From NCBI GenBank assembly GCA_012934845.2, contig WNNJ02001453.1:186001-250000 (forward strand): a stretch of 64,000 nt of DNA. Direction: 5' to 3'. The position numbers and the translations under genes were made by a program. The DNA comes from Pomphorhynchus laevis (Eukaryota > Acanthocephala > Palaeacanthocephala > Echinorhynchida > Pomphorhynchidae). Of the stretch, positions 11,408-23,857 are shown one piece after another; positions within the stretch are counted from its first letter, which is position 1, and every line of letters begins with the position of its first letter. The notes under the pieces are model-generated. The model had not been told where the DNA came from. It saw nothing but the letters and a program-made list of their open reading frames with translations, and did no database searches.

Positions 11408-12480
11408 ACGCAAAAATGTTAGTAAATAATATGCCAAAATATTAATAAATAATATGCAAAAAAGTAATATAAAATACGCAAAAATATTAATTAGTATAAA
11501 GCAAAAATATTAAAAAATAATATTCAAAAATAGTAATAAAAAATTCACAAAACATGATAAATAATATACGAAAATAAAAAAATACAATGAAGGCCAAAAT
11601 ATTAGTAAACAAATTGCTAAAAATTAATAAATAATACGCAAAAATATTAATAAATAAAATGTCAAAATATTAAAATATAATACGCAAAAATATTAATAAA
11701 AAATCTAAAAATAGTAATAAAAAATTACGCAAAAATGTTAGTAAATAATATGCCAAAATATTATTAAATAATATGCAAAAAAGTAATATAAAATACGCAA
11801 AAATATTAATTAGTATAAAGCAAAAATATTAAAAAATAATATGCATAAATAGTAATAAAAAATTCGCAAAACATGATAAATAATACACGAAAATAAAAAA
11901 TACAATTAAGGCCAAAATATTAATAATTAAATTGCTAAAAATTAATAAATAGTACGCAAAAATATTAATAAATAATATGTCAAAATATTAAAATATAATA
12001 CGCTAAAATATTAATATAAAAATACGCCAAAAATAGTAATAAAAAATTACGCAAAAATGTTAGTAAATAATATGCCAAAATATTATTAAATAATATGCAA
12101 AAAAGTAATATAAAATACGCAAAAATATTAATTAGTATAAAGCAAAAATATTAAAAAATAATATGCAGAAATAGTAATAAAAAATTCACAAAACATGATA
12201 AATAATATACGAAAATAAAAAAATACAATGAAGGTCAAAATATTAGTAATTAAATTGCTAAAAGTTAATAAATAATACGCAAAAATATTAATAAATAAAA
12301 TGTCAAAATATTAAAATATAATACGCAAAAATATTAATAAAAAATCTATAAATAGTAATAAAAAATACGCAAAATTGTTAGTAAATAATATTCCAAAATA
12401 TTAATAGATTATATGCAAAAAACGTAATATAAAATTCGCAAATTATGATAAATAATACACCTAAATAAAAAATACAAAAA
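11408..12480. repeat. AT-rich tandem array, about 320-bp unit, 3.3 copies
   Basis: Units begin with ACGCAAAAATGTTAGTAAAT at 11408, 11727, 12049 and (ACGCAAAATTG variant) 12367, so the period is 318-322 bp. Each unit is itself made of diverged ~25-30-bp repeats of the type ACGCAAAAATATTAATAAAT. It has no coding potential. This is satellite-like DNA with a nested period; the last copy is cut short. Confidence 0.85.
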
Positions 12481-12599
12481 AGTCGTCTTTGCTGGTGTAA
12501 TATACATCTGATTTTAATATTTACCAAGTACCTCTTAAAGGGTCCCAGCTGCTGTGTAATACCGGCAATATCTGGATATTATATATAATATTATATATA

Positions 12600-12790
12600 C
12601 ACCCATATCGCAGAGAGATACGGCATTATAATTGTTTCAGAATGTAGCATTATAGTTGCTACAGAATTCTTCCTTTGTGACTTCCAATTACATTCACCCT
12701 GACTACTAAAGGCACCATTGCCACATCAGTTTTCGGTTCGATCGCTTTTTGCCAAATATCGGTAGCCCCGGGCTACCAATAAAAATCGCT
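12600..12790 (-). repeat. SINE body fragment
   Basis: The minus strand shares GGCTACC, GGCAAAAAGC, GTGGCAATGGTGC and TAGTAGTCAGGGTG in the same order as the repeat at 39.97-40.08 kb, so this is a diverged copy of the same short element without its tRNA-like head. The flank toward 12590 is a (TA)-rich tail. Confidence 0.6.
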
Positions 12791-13125
12791 TACGTTAATA
12801 AAAATCACTTTCGTTAATTTGAAGGAATATATTCTTATATGAATCGACTACATATTATGAAAAGTATATTTATACTTATTTTGAAAACATTCTATGGATT
12901 GATTGTAGTTAATGCATGTTATTTTAGATAAATATTCATATTTTGTGGAAAGTTTGCTAATTGAAAATAATTTAAGAATCGATAGTAATTAATACATTTT
13001 ATATTAAATAGATATTTAGATGTTCTAACTAAAGATATATCTCAAGTAGACAAAACTGAAAAGCACGTTAGTGTTGCTCTTAAAGATTTCATTCATACGC
13101 AAGATAAATAACATCCCTAAAGTTT

Positions 13126-13385
13126 TATGGATAGTAAATAATACATTTTATGCTAGATCGATATATTACGTTAGGAAGTGATATATCATTAATCTTTATT
13201 CTGAGTCAAATTATAAAGCAAAATATTTCGTGATAGGTAGCAAATAATGCATTTTGTGTTAGATCGAGATATTACAATAGGAAGTAATATATCATTAATC
13301 TTTATTCTAAAGCAAATTATAAATCTAAATATTTAGTGATAGGCGGCAAATAATACATTGTGTTATATCGAGATATTACATTAGG
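13126..13385. repeat. Tandem repeat, about 106-bp unit, 2.5 copies
   Basis: Three diverged units, each with AATACATTTTATGCTAGATCG-like start, GATATATCATTAATC and AAATTATAAA. There is no coding potential. The surrounding 12.8-14.4 kb is otherwise featureless AT-rich DNA. Confidence 0.7.
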
Positions 13386-14419
13386 AATCAGTATCTTGAT
13401 TTTTACACAAATAACTTTAATTATATGATATTAAAGTTATTTATTTATAATTAAGTAGATTTTTATATTAGGTAGTATGTTTAAACAGTGACAAAACTTT
13501 GATAAGGTTTAACTTTGATAAAAGTTAAATACTATATGTTTATATAATACTTTACTATATGTTTATTGATGGCACTAATTAAATGTCGATAGAGCTTATA
13601 GTGTGCGCACATTACATTGATTGTATACGGAATATATTTGATTTAGTTTTGCTCTATCCTAATTCTCTTCTATTACGTTAAGTTTCTACATCCTAATTTC
13701 ATTGGTCGTGACAATATGATACAAAAATCATAAAATTATATTAACTAATTTTTATACTGGTATTAATTTCTTTTTACTAATTAACAAATTAGTATATTTC
13801 TTGCAAATAAAATTTGTATTATTGATATTAATGCCGGTTCCTGATGTTCTTAAATTAAATGTTGTCAGTACAAGCAGAGATCTAGGAGCTATATCAAATA
13901 ATACTGAGTTAGTAAAGTAATAAACGATAATGCGATCCTTATTGGATGTTATAATTTTTAATCAACTACATTTATGCTTATCAAGGCTCGCTAAATATCT
14001 ATATTTTAATCAATTCAACAAATCGATGTCAGTTATTTTCTATAAATCCACATAACAATACATTATTTACACTTTAAATTTAATGTAAAATTTTCTTTAG
14101 AATATATCACAATATAAAAATTGGGGAAAACTGCAAATTCAAAAATTTCAATTGTATCAGGTCTATTATGTTTTAATAATTTAAATTAATTTGTAATCCA
14201 CATATTGTAATCCATTGTAATCCACTTCAGTTGATTGTAATTCACAGCAATAAGATATATACAGTAATAACTTGTACTTATATCTTGATGATAATTTTAA
14301 ATATAATTAGTTTTAGCTCAATTTTAGTTTAGTTACTCAGCTTTTATTAATTTTAAATTATTTTATTAGCTGAAAATAGACATCAGCCATTTCAAGATGG
14401 TCCGTAATTCTATCATTAA

Positions 14420-14670
14420 ATAAGTGTGGTTAATATTTTTAATATTTACATATAAATATAAATATAAAATAAATCTTATATCATATAAATCTAATATCAT
14501 ACCGAAATTCTCTATATAAATAAGTGTGCTTGATATTTTTGAATATTCTGATATAAATATCCTTTAAATATCGTATAAATCTAATATCATACCGAAATTC
14601 TCTATATAAATAAGTGTGGTTTATATTTTTGAATATTCTGATATAAATATCCTATAAATCTTATATCATT
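14420..14670. repeat. Tandem repeat, about 90-bp unit, 2.7 copies
   Basis: ACCGAAATTCTCTATATAAA occurs at 14501 and 14591, followed each time by TAAGTGTG and TATTTTTGAATATTCTGA. The first copy is diverged. It is non-coding. Confidence 0.75.
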
Positions 14671-15040
14671 CCATCCAAATTTTACAGGAATCAATGCATC
14701 AACGTTCATTGATTATAAGCCATCTATTTAAAAATGAATATTTTAAGAGTATTTATTGAAAGTATTTGAATGAGCTAGTATAATTGCATCTCCTTATAGC
14801 TAATTACATTTACAAAGAAGAAACTATAAGGAAGAGCAATTTGCGCAAGTATATTTGTGCTTTTCAAGAAAATTTTACATTGCCGTGTGTTGAAAAGCTT
14901 TAAATTTTAAAATTATGAAAACCAGTTTATTTTTTCGAAGTTTTACAAAATGATTTTAACTAATTTGATCCATTTATAAAATTGTACACGTTGTAACATA
15001 ATATAACACTAACTAATATTTTATAGTTTTTAACACAAAC

Positions 15041-15370
15041 ACTTGAAAGGGACTATCGCAATATTCGAAAATTTTTGAACAGTAATTTCTTCTTTAATTA
15101 TTCCTCTCGATGTTACAATCTTTTATAATTAATTGATTTCGGCATTGATAAAAACCAGCCTGTGCTCAACGAAAATATTTGAAATGTCATGTCAAAGCAT
15201 AACACTTGAAAGGGACTATTGCAATATTCGAAAATTTTTGAACAATAATTTCTTCTTTAATTATTCCTCTCAATGTTTAAATTCCTAAGCAATCTTTTAT
15301 AATTAATTGACTTCGGTCCTTGATAAAAACCAGCCTATACTCAACGGAAATATTGAAAATGCACAATAAT
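15041..15370. repeat. Tandem repeat, 163-bp unit, 2 copies
   Basis: ACTTGAAAGGGACTAT begins units at 15041 and 15204. Both continue through CGAAAATTTTTGAAC and AAAACCAGCCT. Identity is high, so the duplication is fairly recent. It is non-coding. Confidence 0.8.
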
Positions 15371-16620
15371 GTCTACTCTTCTTTTTATTCGTTGCTAATA
15401 ATTTAAGGCAACTCTTCACAATACATACCAAATTAACATCCAAGCACATGTAAATTACAAAATTTCACGTGCACACGAACATAAATAAATTTATGTAAAT
15501 ACAAAATTTAGGATCTCTTGACGTTTACTTCCAAATTATATGAGATTTAAAAGACGATAGCCTTAAATATAATGTACAGACTGCTAATTTCTTGTCTAAA
15601 TTTTCTTTTGCTTGTTGCTGAATTTTATTTGACCAAATAATTTCAGAATTTCATTGTCTGAATATTACAGAATTGCTTTATAGAAAAATTAAATAATTTT
15701 GCGTTAATAGTTTTTTAGACTGAATGTTTTGATAGGTTATATTGAATATTCATATTGGCTTCGACTGGTCAAAACCAACTATGTATTCCCAATTCTATTC
15801 CGATAGGAATTACTAAGTTTTCACAAAATACTTTGTCTATTTGTAGTTACTATCTTACTTATCATGAATAGTTAATTAGCAAAGTCAATTTGGCTCGAGG
15901 CATTTATTCCCTTTGGCATTTGATTGTCTATACACGAAATGCTTATGTATTGCCAGAATTGATAGAATCATCGTAATCGCTTGGTGAATGATTTCGTGGT
16001 GTAATTTTTTTATACGTTACATAATAGCTAATAAATTTAATGTTTCTCTTTTAAATTTAGAAAATATTCCAGTGAAGATGACCTCCACTCTAAAATCACA
16101 GCATTATGAACTTTCTAGATTGTATGTTTTCGACGTAAAAGACAGTAGTTGGGATATTATCATCATATACGCGCTAACAATTTATTAAGTTGGTTAAACA
16201 TTTGGGCCAAACACATATCAAATGTAAATCTTTTATTAAAGAATACGACACGTTAAAGCCTGTATTTACACATTTTATAACATGCTCACTTTTAAGACAC
16301 ATTCTAAAATGTGAAAAACAACACTGCCAATTTTATCAAAGTAATAATTGGTTAAACGTTTTTTACATCATAATGTGGTTTAAGTGGTTAGATTGACTTT
16401 TTACGGGGTGAGCAATAATTGATTCCGGTACATTCTTAAAGCATTTATTAAACTCTGTGTCATTAAGTGTAATTGACAGGTAGCAATTTCTGAGTGACCT
16501 CTCTTTAGATATTTAAGCATAGGTGTTTCTAAGGTGTAGCTCGATTGCTGTTGATCATCTTCATTAAATAAAATATTAAATGTGCACTAATTGCTTATTG
16601 TTGATTGTTTATTTGATGAC
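15371..16620. other. Stretch without recognisable gene
   Basis: Two short open frames (15988-16188 and 16190-16396, plus) lie end to end here, but their composition is that of the AT-rich background and they match nothing I know. I regard them as chance frames. Confidence 0.4.
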
Positions 16621-16721
16621 TTAAATAATAACTTCAAATTGTTAATTCAATTAAATGCTTATGAATTCTTTAAAAATACCACACCTATCTCGTAGGAGCA
16701 CAGTGTAGGGTCTACTAATAT

Positions 16722-17040
16722 AATACAAAGTTGACTATAATTTAACTAATACATAAATAGAATGTAAAATATAAAAAAATTCAAATTGTAAATTCAATTA
16801 AATGTAATCTACCTATAAATTATTAAATAAACTTCTCTTGTAGGCAGCAAGAACACAGTGTAGGTACCTTATAATAGAAAGATCTACACTGTGTCTTGCT
16901 GCCTACAATAGAGGTTTAGTATTTTTAAATAATTTATTAGTGAATTACATTTAATTGAATTTACAATTTGAAATTATTTATATTTTACGTTCTATTTATG
17001 TATTAGTTAAATTATAGTCAACTTTGTATTAAAATAAAAT
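16722..17040. repeat. Large palindrome, about 150-bp arms
   Basis: The left arm starts AATACAAAGTTGACTATAAT and runs to CACAGTGTAGG near 16870; the right arm is its reverse complement from about 16885 to 17040. The arms differ by scattered substitutions. A third, direct, partial copy (TTCAAATTGTTAATTC ... AGCACAGTGTAGGG) lies just upstream at about 16630-16712. This may be a foldback element or an inverted duplication. No ORF is present. Confidence 0.8.
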
Positions 17041-18650
17041 TATAAATTATATTATATTAGCTTATATTATAAGCTAATAATTAAATTTTATATAATTTTA
17101 TATAAATATAAAGTTGACTTATAGGATTGACTTTAGCTAAACGTATTTGTTAACCATAAATATGAAGGACACACCATTACCCAAATGCAATATGTAATTA
17201 TGTAACATATCATACGCAACATTCTTTTATGTAATTTTCTGAAGATAAAATATGCCGTAAGATATTATCCAAACGGTGTAGTCATAACATGGATTAAAAT
17301 CTTGCTATAAAATTCAAAAAATAAAAACTTTTGTTTCTTCTTTATTTCATAATACAAAGAAGTAACATTTACACCGGTTTATTTTTTATAGATAAACACA
17401 AAACAAAAAAATCACATGAATTTAAAAATTTAAAATAAAAATAATTAAAAATAATTTCTAAGCCGCGCTAACCTAAGGATAAAGCAATATATTATCAGTC
17501 AATTTAATCAATATATATTGAATCAATATATTTCTTATTATTGTTTTATATTAAATTGTATATTTTATTTAGAAGAATTTGATAGTTTTGTTCTAATAGT
17601 TTTATTGGTGTAAACTGTGTACAATAATATGGTGTACGATATTATGGTGTACACTGTGTGAGAATGAAGATAACGTATGAATGAAGATATTTAAGAGAAC
17701 CTTCCGTGTAAATAGATTCCTCTTCCTTTATAATCGAATATTATAAGACACCCTTGAATATTCATTTCAGTAACGTAGTCTTAGGATTAGAATATTCTGA
17801 CCCTTATGTAAAATACACTATTAAATTAAAAACTTACTTTCACTTTTAGTGTTGAGACGGTTTGTAGAGCAGACGTTCACATACATCGTGAAGCTACTAA
17901 TGCTAATATAAAAATGCTTTCGATGACTAATAAAACAAGAAACTAAAAATTGTCTTTTTTTAGCATTGAAAAGAGAAATTATACAAGTATTAGAGCTATT
18001 TAGGAGTGGAAACTATTTTTGAAATGATAAAAATATGATTGTATGATAAAATCATTTCATAAATAAACTATTTGCTGTAAATGCATCTAAAAGGCTGTAT
18101 ATTGTACAAATGAGAGAATGTGAAGAGGAAAAAACGGAATTGTTTTCTTAAAGTATGATTTATGTTTACAAAAATGACGAATTTATATAATGTGGTTTGG
18201 TTTACAAAAAACTTTTACAATTGTAATTTTAATGACTAGTTTTATTCAACACGTTGCTTCAATCCTATATTTTTAAGCCAACAGTTTTCCATAATAAACT
18301 GCTGGTTTTTAAATTATTATAGATTATTGTAAGAGAGTATTTTATTTTACAAATAATCAAAGTGGTTGAAAAACAAAGCGATGAAATATATAATCAGTGG
18401 ATTGATCATTTAATTTAAAAAATGGTTTACTTTTTTGAATATTATTTAAATACTTTTATAATTTTATTTTAGAATTGCACTGTTTTCATAGACATAATCA
18501 AACGTTTTGGTTTCTATCCAAAAAGTGACATATCGAAATTAATTCTTTTGATATCCTAACAATGATATGTTCAAATAGATTTTATATTTATTAATTTGAT
18601 TATAAAATCGATTTTATGTATTGATTATTAGTTATTAAATTAGTTATATT
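17041..18650. other. AT-rich stretch without recognisable gene
   Basis: I found no exon-like frame with splice sites, no transposon motif and no clear tandem repeat. The sequence is low-complexity AT-rich. Confidence 0.4.
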
Positions 18651-18654
18651 ATTA

Positions 18655-18880
18655 GTTATTCTGATACAACGTCTGTTATTTATTAGTCAATTCATAAAAA
18701 TGACTTTTTAAATTTCAATTTTTTTATTTTAACTTGATTTAAATTATAGAAAATCTAAAAACAATTATTAATTTTATTATTTAATTATTAAATTTTGATT
18801 TAGCATTATTATGTTTTGTTTATTTTATAATTATATTAAATACGTAGACTCAGTTAGCTGATTTGATTTAAATAGTTTTA
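18655..18880 (+). repeat. R tail copy
   Basis: GATACAACGTCTGTTATTTA through TTTTAACTTGATTTAAATTA to TACGTAGACTCAGTTAGC. It abuts the duplicated block that begins at 18895. Confidence 0.7.
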
Positions 18881-18894
18881 ATATTAAATGTTAG

Positions 18895-20290
18895 ATACCT
18901 CAAACTTAATAGTTATATGCATTGGTACCAAATAATACATTAATTCAAAGGAAAGAGTGGAACAGATGTTTTCTTACAGTCAAATTTTCGATTTTATTAT
19001 CTGAACAAATGCAAAGTCATCAGGATGTTAGTCATGCGAGGTATTTATGGGGTAATAATATATTAATACCTAAAGTTATATTTAATACATTATATATTAA
19101 TTTACAATGTAATAGAAATTCAAACTGGGAAAATATGAAGGCTGCTATTTGCAAGTCTAAACGTTTCAACACTTGTACAGCATCTACAGTAATTTTGAAC
19201 ATATTTACAGTTATGGTTACAACATTTAAATATAATATTAAATTATTAATGATTATAATTAATTATTAATTAATTATTACTTTTAATAAGTAATATTTGA
19301 TATTAATGATACAGTATAATATTCATTATTAATGTTATTTATTAATTACCATTACAATAACTATTGATTTGACTTGAAAAAGTTTACACTGCGTATCAAA
19401 ACGTTATCATTGGACTAAATCTATAATTAATTTTTTGTTAGTTTTAATTATTATATTATTACAATTAATTATGAAAAATCTCAATTTACAAAGACATTTT
19501 TATCTTTGTTATAAATCGTGAGAGTTTTTTAATTTATAATTTTGTTATTATAATTTTATAATAACAATTTTATAATAATTCTATACATTAATAGACTCGT
19601 TTTATGTTTTGATAAATTAATAAATGCTGAAATCAATAAATATATATTTTGAATTATTTTGTTTCTATTAAATATCGTTTAAAATATACATTTTGATTTA
19701 CTTTATTTATATTAAATATCGTTTAAAATGTACTTGACAAGTTTGATCTATTTGGGATCAAATAGATCAAACATGAGCACTCTGACAGAGTGATTATGTT
19801 TGACATATTTTTCACTATTTGATGATAGTAAAATATCATCAAATAGATCATCATCTTTTTTATAATAGTAAAATATATAAATCAACACAATAATATTAAA
19901 AATAAATTTATAATCATTAGCGAAAAAATTTTATGGATGAATAATAAATAATATACTTTGTATTAGAATAAGATACTATATAATCAAATTTAAACAGATG
20001 AAATACGTCCTTACCACGTATTTGGCCCTGCTGCTATGTTGGGTAGAGGAGTTAGGGTCCGAAACTTGATAGCATAGCAGTTCCTCCTGATGACCTCTAA
20101 TTCTTATTCTGATACAACGTATGTTATTTATTAGTCAATTCATAAAAATTGACTTTTATTTTATATTTCAATTTTTTATTTTAACTTGAATAAAATTATA
20201 AAATCTTATAACAATTATTTATTTTATTAGTAAATTTTGATTTAGCATTATTATGTTTTGTTTATTTTATATTTATTTATTTTTATTTAT
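18895..20290 (+). repeat. Duplicated block, copy 1 (partner at 26560)
   Basis: 18895-19282 and 19650-20290 are nearly identical to 26560-26947 and 26950-27600. Copy 2 lacks the roughly 370 bp in between. The block contains a hairpin TTTGATCTATT/AATAGATCAAA, a second hairpin CACTCTGACAGAGTG, and an R copy. A 115-codon frame at 18922 is interrupted by a stop in copy 2 and is not regarded as a gene. This is a low-divergence direct duplication 7.7 kb apart, either two insertions of one element or a segmental duplication. Confidence 0.8.
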
Positions 20291-20340
20291 TATTTTATAA
20301 TTATATTAAATACGTAAACTCAGTTAGCTGATTTGATTTA
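19965..20340 (+). repeat. R copy, head to tail
   Basis: A near-complete R: ATACTTTGTATTAGAATAAG, then CTGCTATGTTGGGTAGAGGA, AGGGTCCGAAACTTGAT, AGCATAGCAGTTCCTCC and the tail ending TACGTAAACTCAGTTAGC. CTGCTATG and CATAGCAG can pair, with AGGA/TCCT crossing them as a pseudoknot. It overlaps the duplicated block. Confidence 0.7.
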
Positions 20341-20684
20341 TTAAAAGATTAAAAGATTATTTTAGAATTTAAATATTTTTTTTCACTCTCTCCTTTTTGT
20401 AAACAATCTTAATGAGTGAACAATCAATTTATAATGAATATTAATTTATACTTAAAGCTTACAAAATCACTATAATTTAAAAATATTGAACTAAAATCAT
20501 ATTATTAAGATTTATTATGTTCAATTATGCTCAATTTATTGTTTCAGCATTTCTGTCTGCTTACACAGTAATTTATCGGTATTACGAAACATGATTAATG
20601 ATGTGTGATTTGATGATTTGAGTGTGCACATTTCGAAGTCCACCTGAACATATTTTTGCTGAAAAAAATAATTTAGTACGTCTG

Positions 20685-21135
20685 TAATTTATTAGTCAAT
20701 TCATAAAAATGACGTTTATTTTAAATTTCAATTTTTTATTTTAACTTGATATAAATAATAAAAAATATTATAACAATTATTAATTTTATTATTTAATTAT
20801 TAAATTTTGATTTAGCATTATTATGTTTTGTTTATTTTATAATTGTATTAAATACGTAGACTCAGTTAGCTGATTTGATATATATATATATCGAAAATAT
20901 ATATCGAAAAATAAATATATCGAAACTCATAGTTTCGATATATTTTATATATCGAAATTATTTTCTCATTATTAATAAACTCATTATTTTTTAACTTGAT
21001 TAAAATTATAGAAAATCTAAAAACAATTATTAATTTTATTATTTAATTATTAAATTTTGATTTAGCATTATTATGTTTTGTTTATTTTATAATTATATAA
21101 CAATACGTAGACTCAGTTAGCTGATTTAATTTATT
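20685..21135 (+). repeat. Two R tail copies
   Basis: Tails at about 20685-20880 and 20985-21130, each ending ACTCAGTTAGCTGATTT, separated by a short TCGAAA/TATA-rich inverted sequence (20880-20985). Confidence 0.7.
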
Positions 21136-22700
21136 TGAAAATAAAAAAGTTACAAATGAAGTAAAAGAGGAATATGCGGTTTTTTTAATATGGAGCAATT
21201 AAAGCAAGAACAATTATTATAAAACTTGCGATAACTAATCGATGTAAAAGATGTAAAAGATGTAATATGTCAGATTTATCGTTAGCATTGCCGACAATGA
21301 GATTTGGTTTTAATGGGCAAGATATATACGCCAGAGGGACAGATGTGTAATGAATATATACCAGGTCAGTCGTTACCAAGGGGGAGGAGTTGGAGTGAAA
21401 AGAGCAGTTTAAAGGTGCAATAAGAGGAAGAGGAGTGAATGCCAACGAGAAGGCCGTACCATGCCAGTAGCCGCAAAACATAGATTGCGCTGAGGCCATA
21501 GTTTGTGCAATATCTAGGAATGACTAATTGAGTAGCAATAGATGACAAGAAAAATGATCAAAGCGTTTGGAGGCGTGATCAATTGGTGTTACTTTTGAAA
21601 CATCAACTTCTTGGTGTTTAAAAAGAAACACCAAGAAATTTTAAATTGTGACGATATCGAGAGGTTTAGCATCAAGAAGTACAGGGAAGAACGAACCTTT
21701 TAGTGGACAAAGAGTAGAAGAGAAAGATTGTTATGGTAAAAGAGTAAGATTGTTATGACTGATTCCCCATCAAGTTGATGGGGAATCAGTCATAAGATGC
21801 TAGATTTTTCGTAATTGATGATAATCTAAATTGAATTAAGGGCATCGAAAACTGCGATTGAGCATTCTGTGGAACACAATGTCGCTCATCCAATTGATAT
21901 TGGATGAGCGATAATGAGAATATAGAAGGATGCAATCTGTATATTGTATGATGTGAAAACCAAAGGATTGAGTTATGGCGACAAGTCTTGTATTGACGAA
22001 GTCTTAAAATAAGATTATCGTTGTATAAAGTGAAGAAATATCCACGTCTAAATTCATTTTATTCACAATATTCTTGCAATCTAACTATTTGAGCTCCGGC
22101 TGTATCTCAACTTTAATTCGAAATGCTGAATTTTAAATTTTAATCATTTTTATTAACAGGTACACTTCATTCTCGCACATTCGGCACGTAGTATCTATCT
22201 CCTCTCATGATAGTTTTTGGTAAAATTTATTTAGAAAAATTAATTTACTTGCTATGATGTTTTCTACCTGTAAATATATAATTATAACTGTATAATCTAA
22301 GAAAATAACGTCGTAGTATTTTAATGTATAAAGGAAACAATATGTAAGCATTCATTTAAAAACTTGTTTTTTAACGAAAAAATACTTAAACGATTTCTTC
22401 ATTGCATAATGTAATATTTTTCGCTTTTCACTTGAAATAAAAGCGACAAATGATTTTCATCTTTGAATACAGAGCAGACGCATATGTAGAAAACGCTCCC
22501 ATCATCCTTAAATTATATCAGCATTCGTGTTTTTTTATTTTGACGAATTGCGACCTTTTCTTTGCTAAAAAGCCCAAACTGTTGTTTCATTTTTTATTTC
22601 TTTATGCCTTGTACAAGCGAGAGCGAGTTCCTTCAAACTAATTTTTATGACGGCATGCTTTTATCATAATCGGCAGCCGTCAATCACGCCTACTAGCATA
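21136..22700. other. Gene-poor stretch with a cluster of perfect hairpins
   Basis: There is no convincing gene. Three perfect short hairpins occur within 320 bp: TTCTTGGTGTTT/AAACACCAAGAA (21607-21636), TTATGACTGATTCCCC...GGGGAATCAGTCATAA (21751-21796), and CGCTCATCCAAT/ATTGGATGAGCG (21882-21911). The 104-codon minus frame at 21185-21499 is low in complexity and probably a chance frame. Confidence 0.5.
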
Positions 22701-23080
22701 CTGCGACATACCATTGTACATTACGCGTTTGTCCTCTATCTATATATATAGATAATGCACAAACCCCATTGATCGTCTTTTCTCATCTGCCGCAAACATC
22801 GAGAAGTGCTGTTGAGAATTAAAACAAAAGATTTATAACTGAATCTTTGATCTTTGTTATAGTAGAGTTAAAATCTTTGAAAGCATATCACACTAGATAG
22901 AATAAACCTTTGACAATTGATATAGTGTCAGCCACCTTTATCTTTAGTTATTCTCAGTTAATGCTTTCAGATCAATACTGCCATTGTATCGGTGCCTGAT
23001 TACTTTCTGCTACTTCAGACTGCCGAACACTCGATAATTCATAATCATCAAAAGTACGATGCCACTGTACGCATAATGTA

Positions 23081-23857
23081 ATGAAGCACAAATCCATACC
23101 GAAAGTCGTGGATAAAGTTGAATGTGGCCGAGTCAGACGTCACGGCAAAAGTTCTAACGCAGTATGTTCTTCGCCTGATTTCCGTTCAAAACATCAGCAA
23201 CTGCAAAATCACAATCAATACAAGCGAACAAGATTTAATTTAAATTCTAGCTACAATGATAGTGTCAAGCATAGCTTACCTATCAAGCTGGTTATAGTCG
23301 GTGATGGAACCGTAGGTAAAACATGCATGCTTATTTCACATACCACTAATACTTTTCCTGAAGAATATGTACCCACAGTTTTCGACAATCACACGTCCAA
23401 CATGATTGTCGATGGTATAAGAGTGTCGCTCGGTCTTTGGGACACTGCAGGACAAGAAGATTACGATCGGCTTCGACCACTATCATATCCACAGACAGAT
23501 GTTTTTATTTTATGCTATAGTGTAGTCAGTGAACTTTCATTTAACAATGTACAAAATAAGTGGATATCTGAAATTAGACATCATTGCCCAGATACGCCTG
23601 TGCTTCTCTGTGGAACGAAGATCGACTTACGTGATAATCACGCCTTTGTAGCTGAACTAGAGGCAAAAGGCAATAAACTAAAGCGAAAGAAGGATGGACA
23701 AAGATTAGCTGAATTAATAGGAGCAGCGTTGTATGTTGAATGCTCAGCTCTTACACAACAAGGATTACGGCATGTATTCGAAGAAGCCGTTAGAATAGTT
23801 ATTTCACCGAGGCGTGTGCGAAAATTTAGACATAGTGTATGTTGTAATGTCACATAG
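23081..23857 (+). CDS. Rac/Mtl/Mig-2-type Rho GTPase with long N-terminal extension
   Basis: A 258-residue Rho-family GTPase in one uninterrupted exon. The G domain starts near residue 67. It has P-loop GDGTVGKT (74-81), switch I YVPTVFDN (96-103), G3 [17 protein letters not shown] with the catalytic Gln, G4 GTKIDLRD and G5 [22 protein letters not shown] and [10 protein letters not shown] resemble Mig-2/Mtl (RhoG-like) more than Rac1. The protein ends CCNVT, a possible CAAX prenylation box after a basic stretch. Family members have about 190 residues; here about 66 extra, Lys/Arg/Ser/Asn-rich residues precede the domain. No other in-frame ATG exists before the P-loop, so the first ATG is needed unless an upstream exon is spliced on. 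Expected role: GTP switch for actin and cell migration. A TATA-like run lies at 22739-22752. AATAAA at 23991 is a possible poly(A) signal. The intronless state suggests a retrogene kept under selection. Confidence 0.92.
   Translation: MKHKSIPKVVDKVECGRVRRHGKSSNAVCSSPDFRSKHQQLQNHNQYKRTRFNLNSSYNDSVKHSLPIKLVIVGDGTVGKTCMLISHTTNTFPEEYVPTVFDNHTSNMIVDGIRVSLGLWDTAGQEDYDRLRPLSYPQTDVFILCYSVVSELSFNNVQNKWISEIRHHCPDTPVLLCGTKIDLRDNHAFVAELEAKGNKLKRKKDGQRLAELIGAALYVECSALTQQGLRHVFEEAVRIVISPRRVRKFRHSVCCNVT

Noticed and set aside
11408-12480. CRISPR-like array
   Set aside because: Repeats are contiguous and diverged without unique spacers, in a eukaryotic genome.
18922-19269. 115-codon open frame
   Set aside because: The near-identical second copy at 26.6 kb has a stop in the middle, and the amino-acid use is that of AT-rich background.
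19985-20110. HDV-like ribozyme in repeat R
   Set aside because: Pseudoknot topology is suggestive, but a P4 hairpin and the catalytic joining strand are missing.
21185-21499. 104-codon minus frame with hydrophobic segments
   Set aside because: No known motif, no splice signals, low complexity (LLHLLHL).
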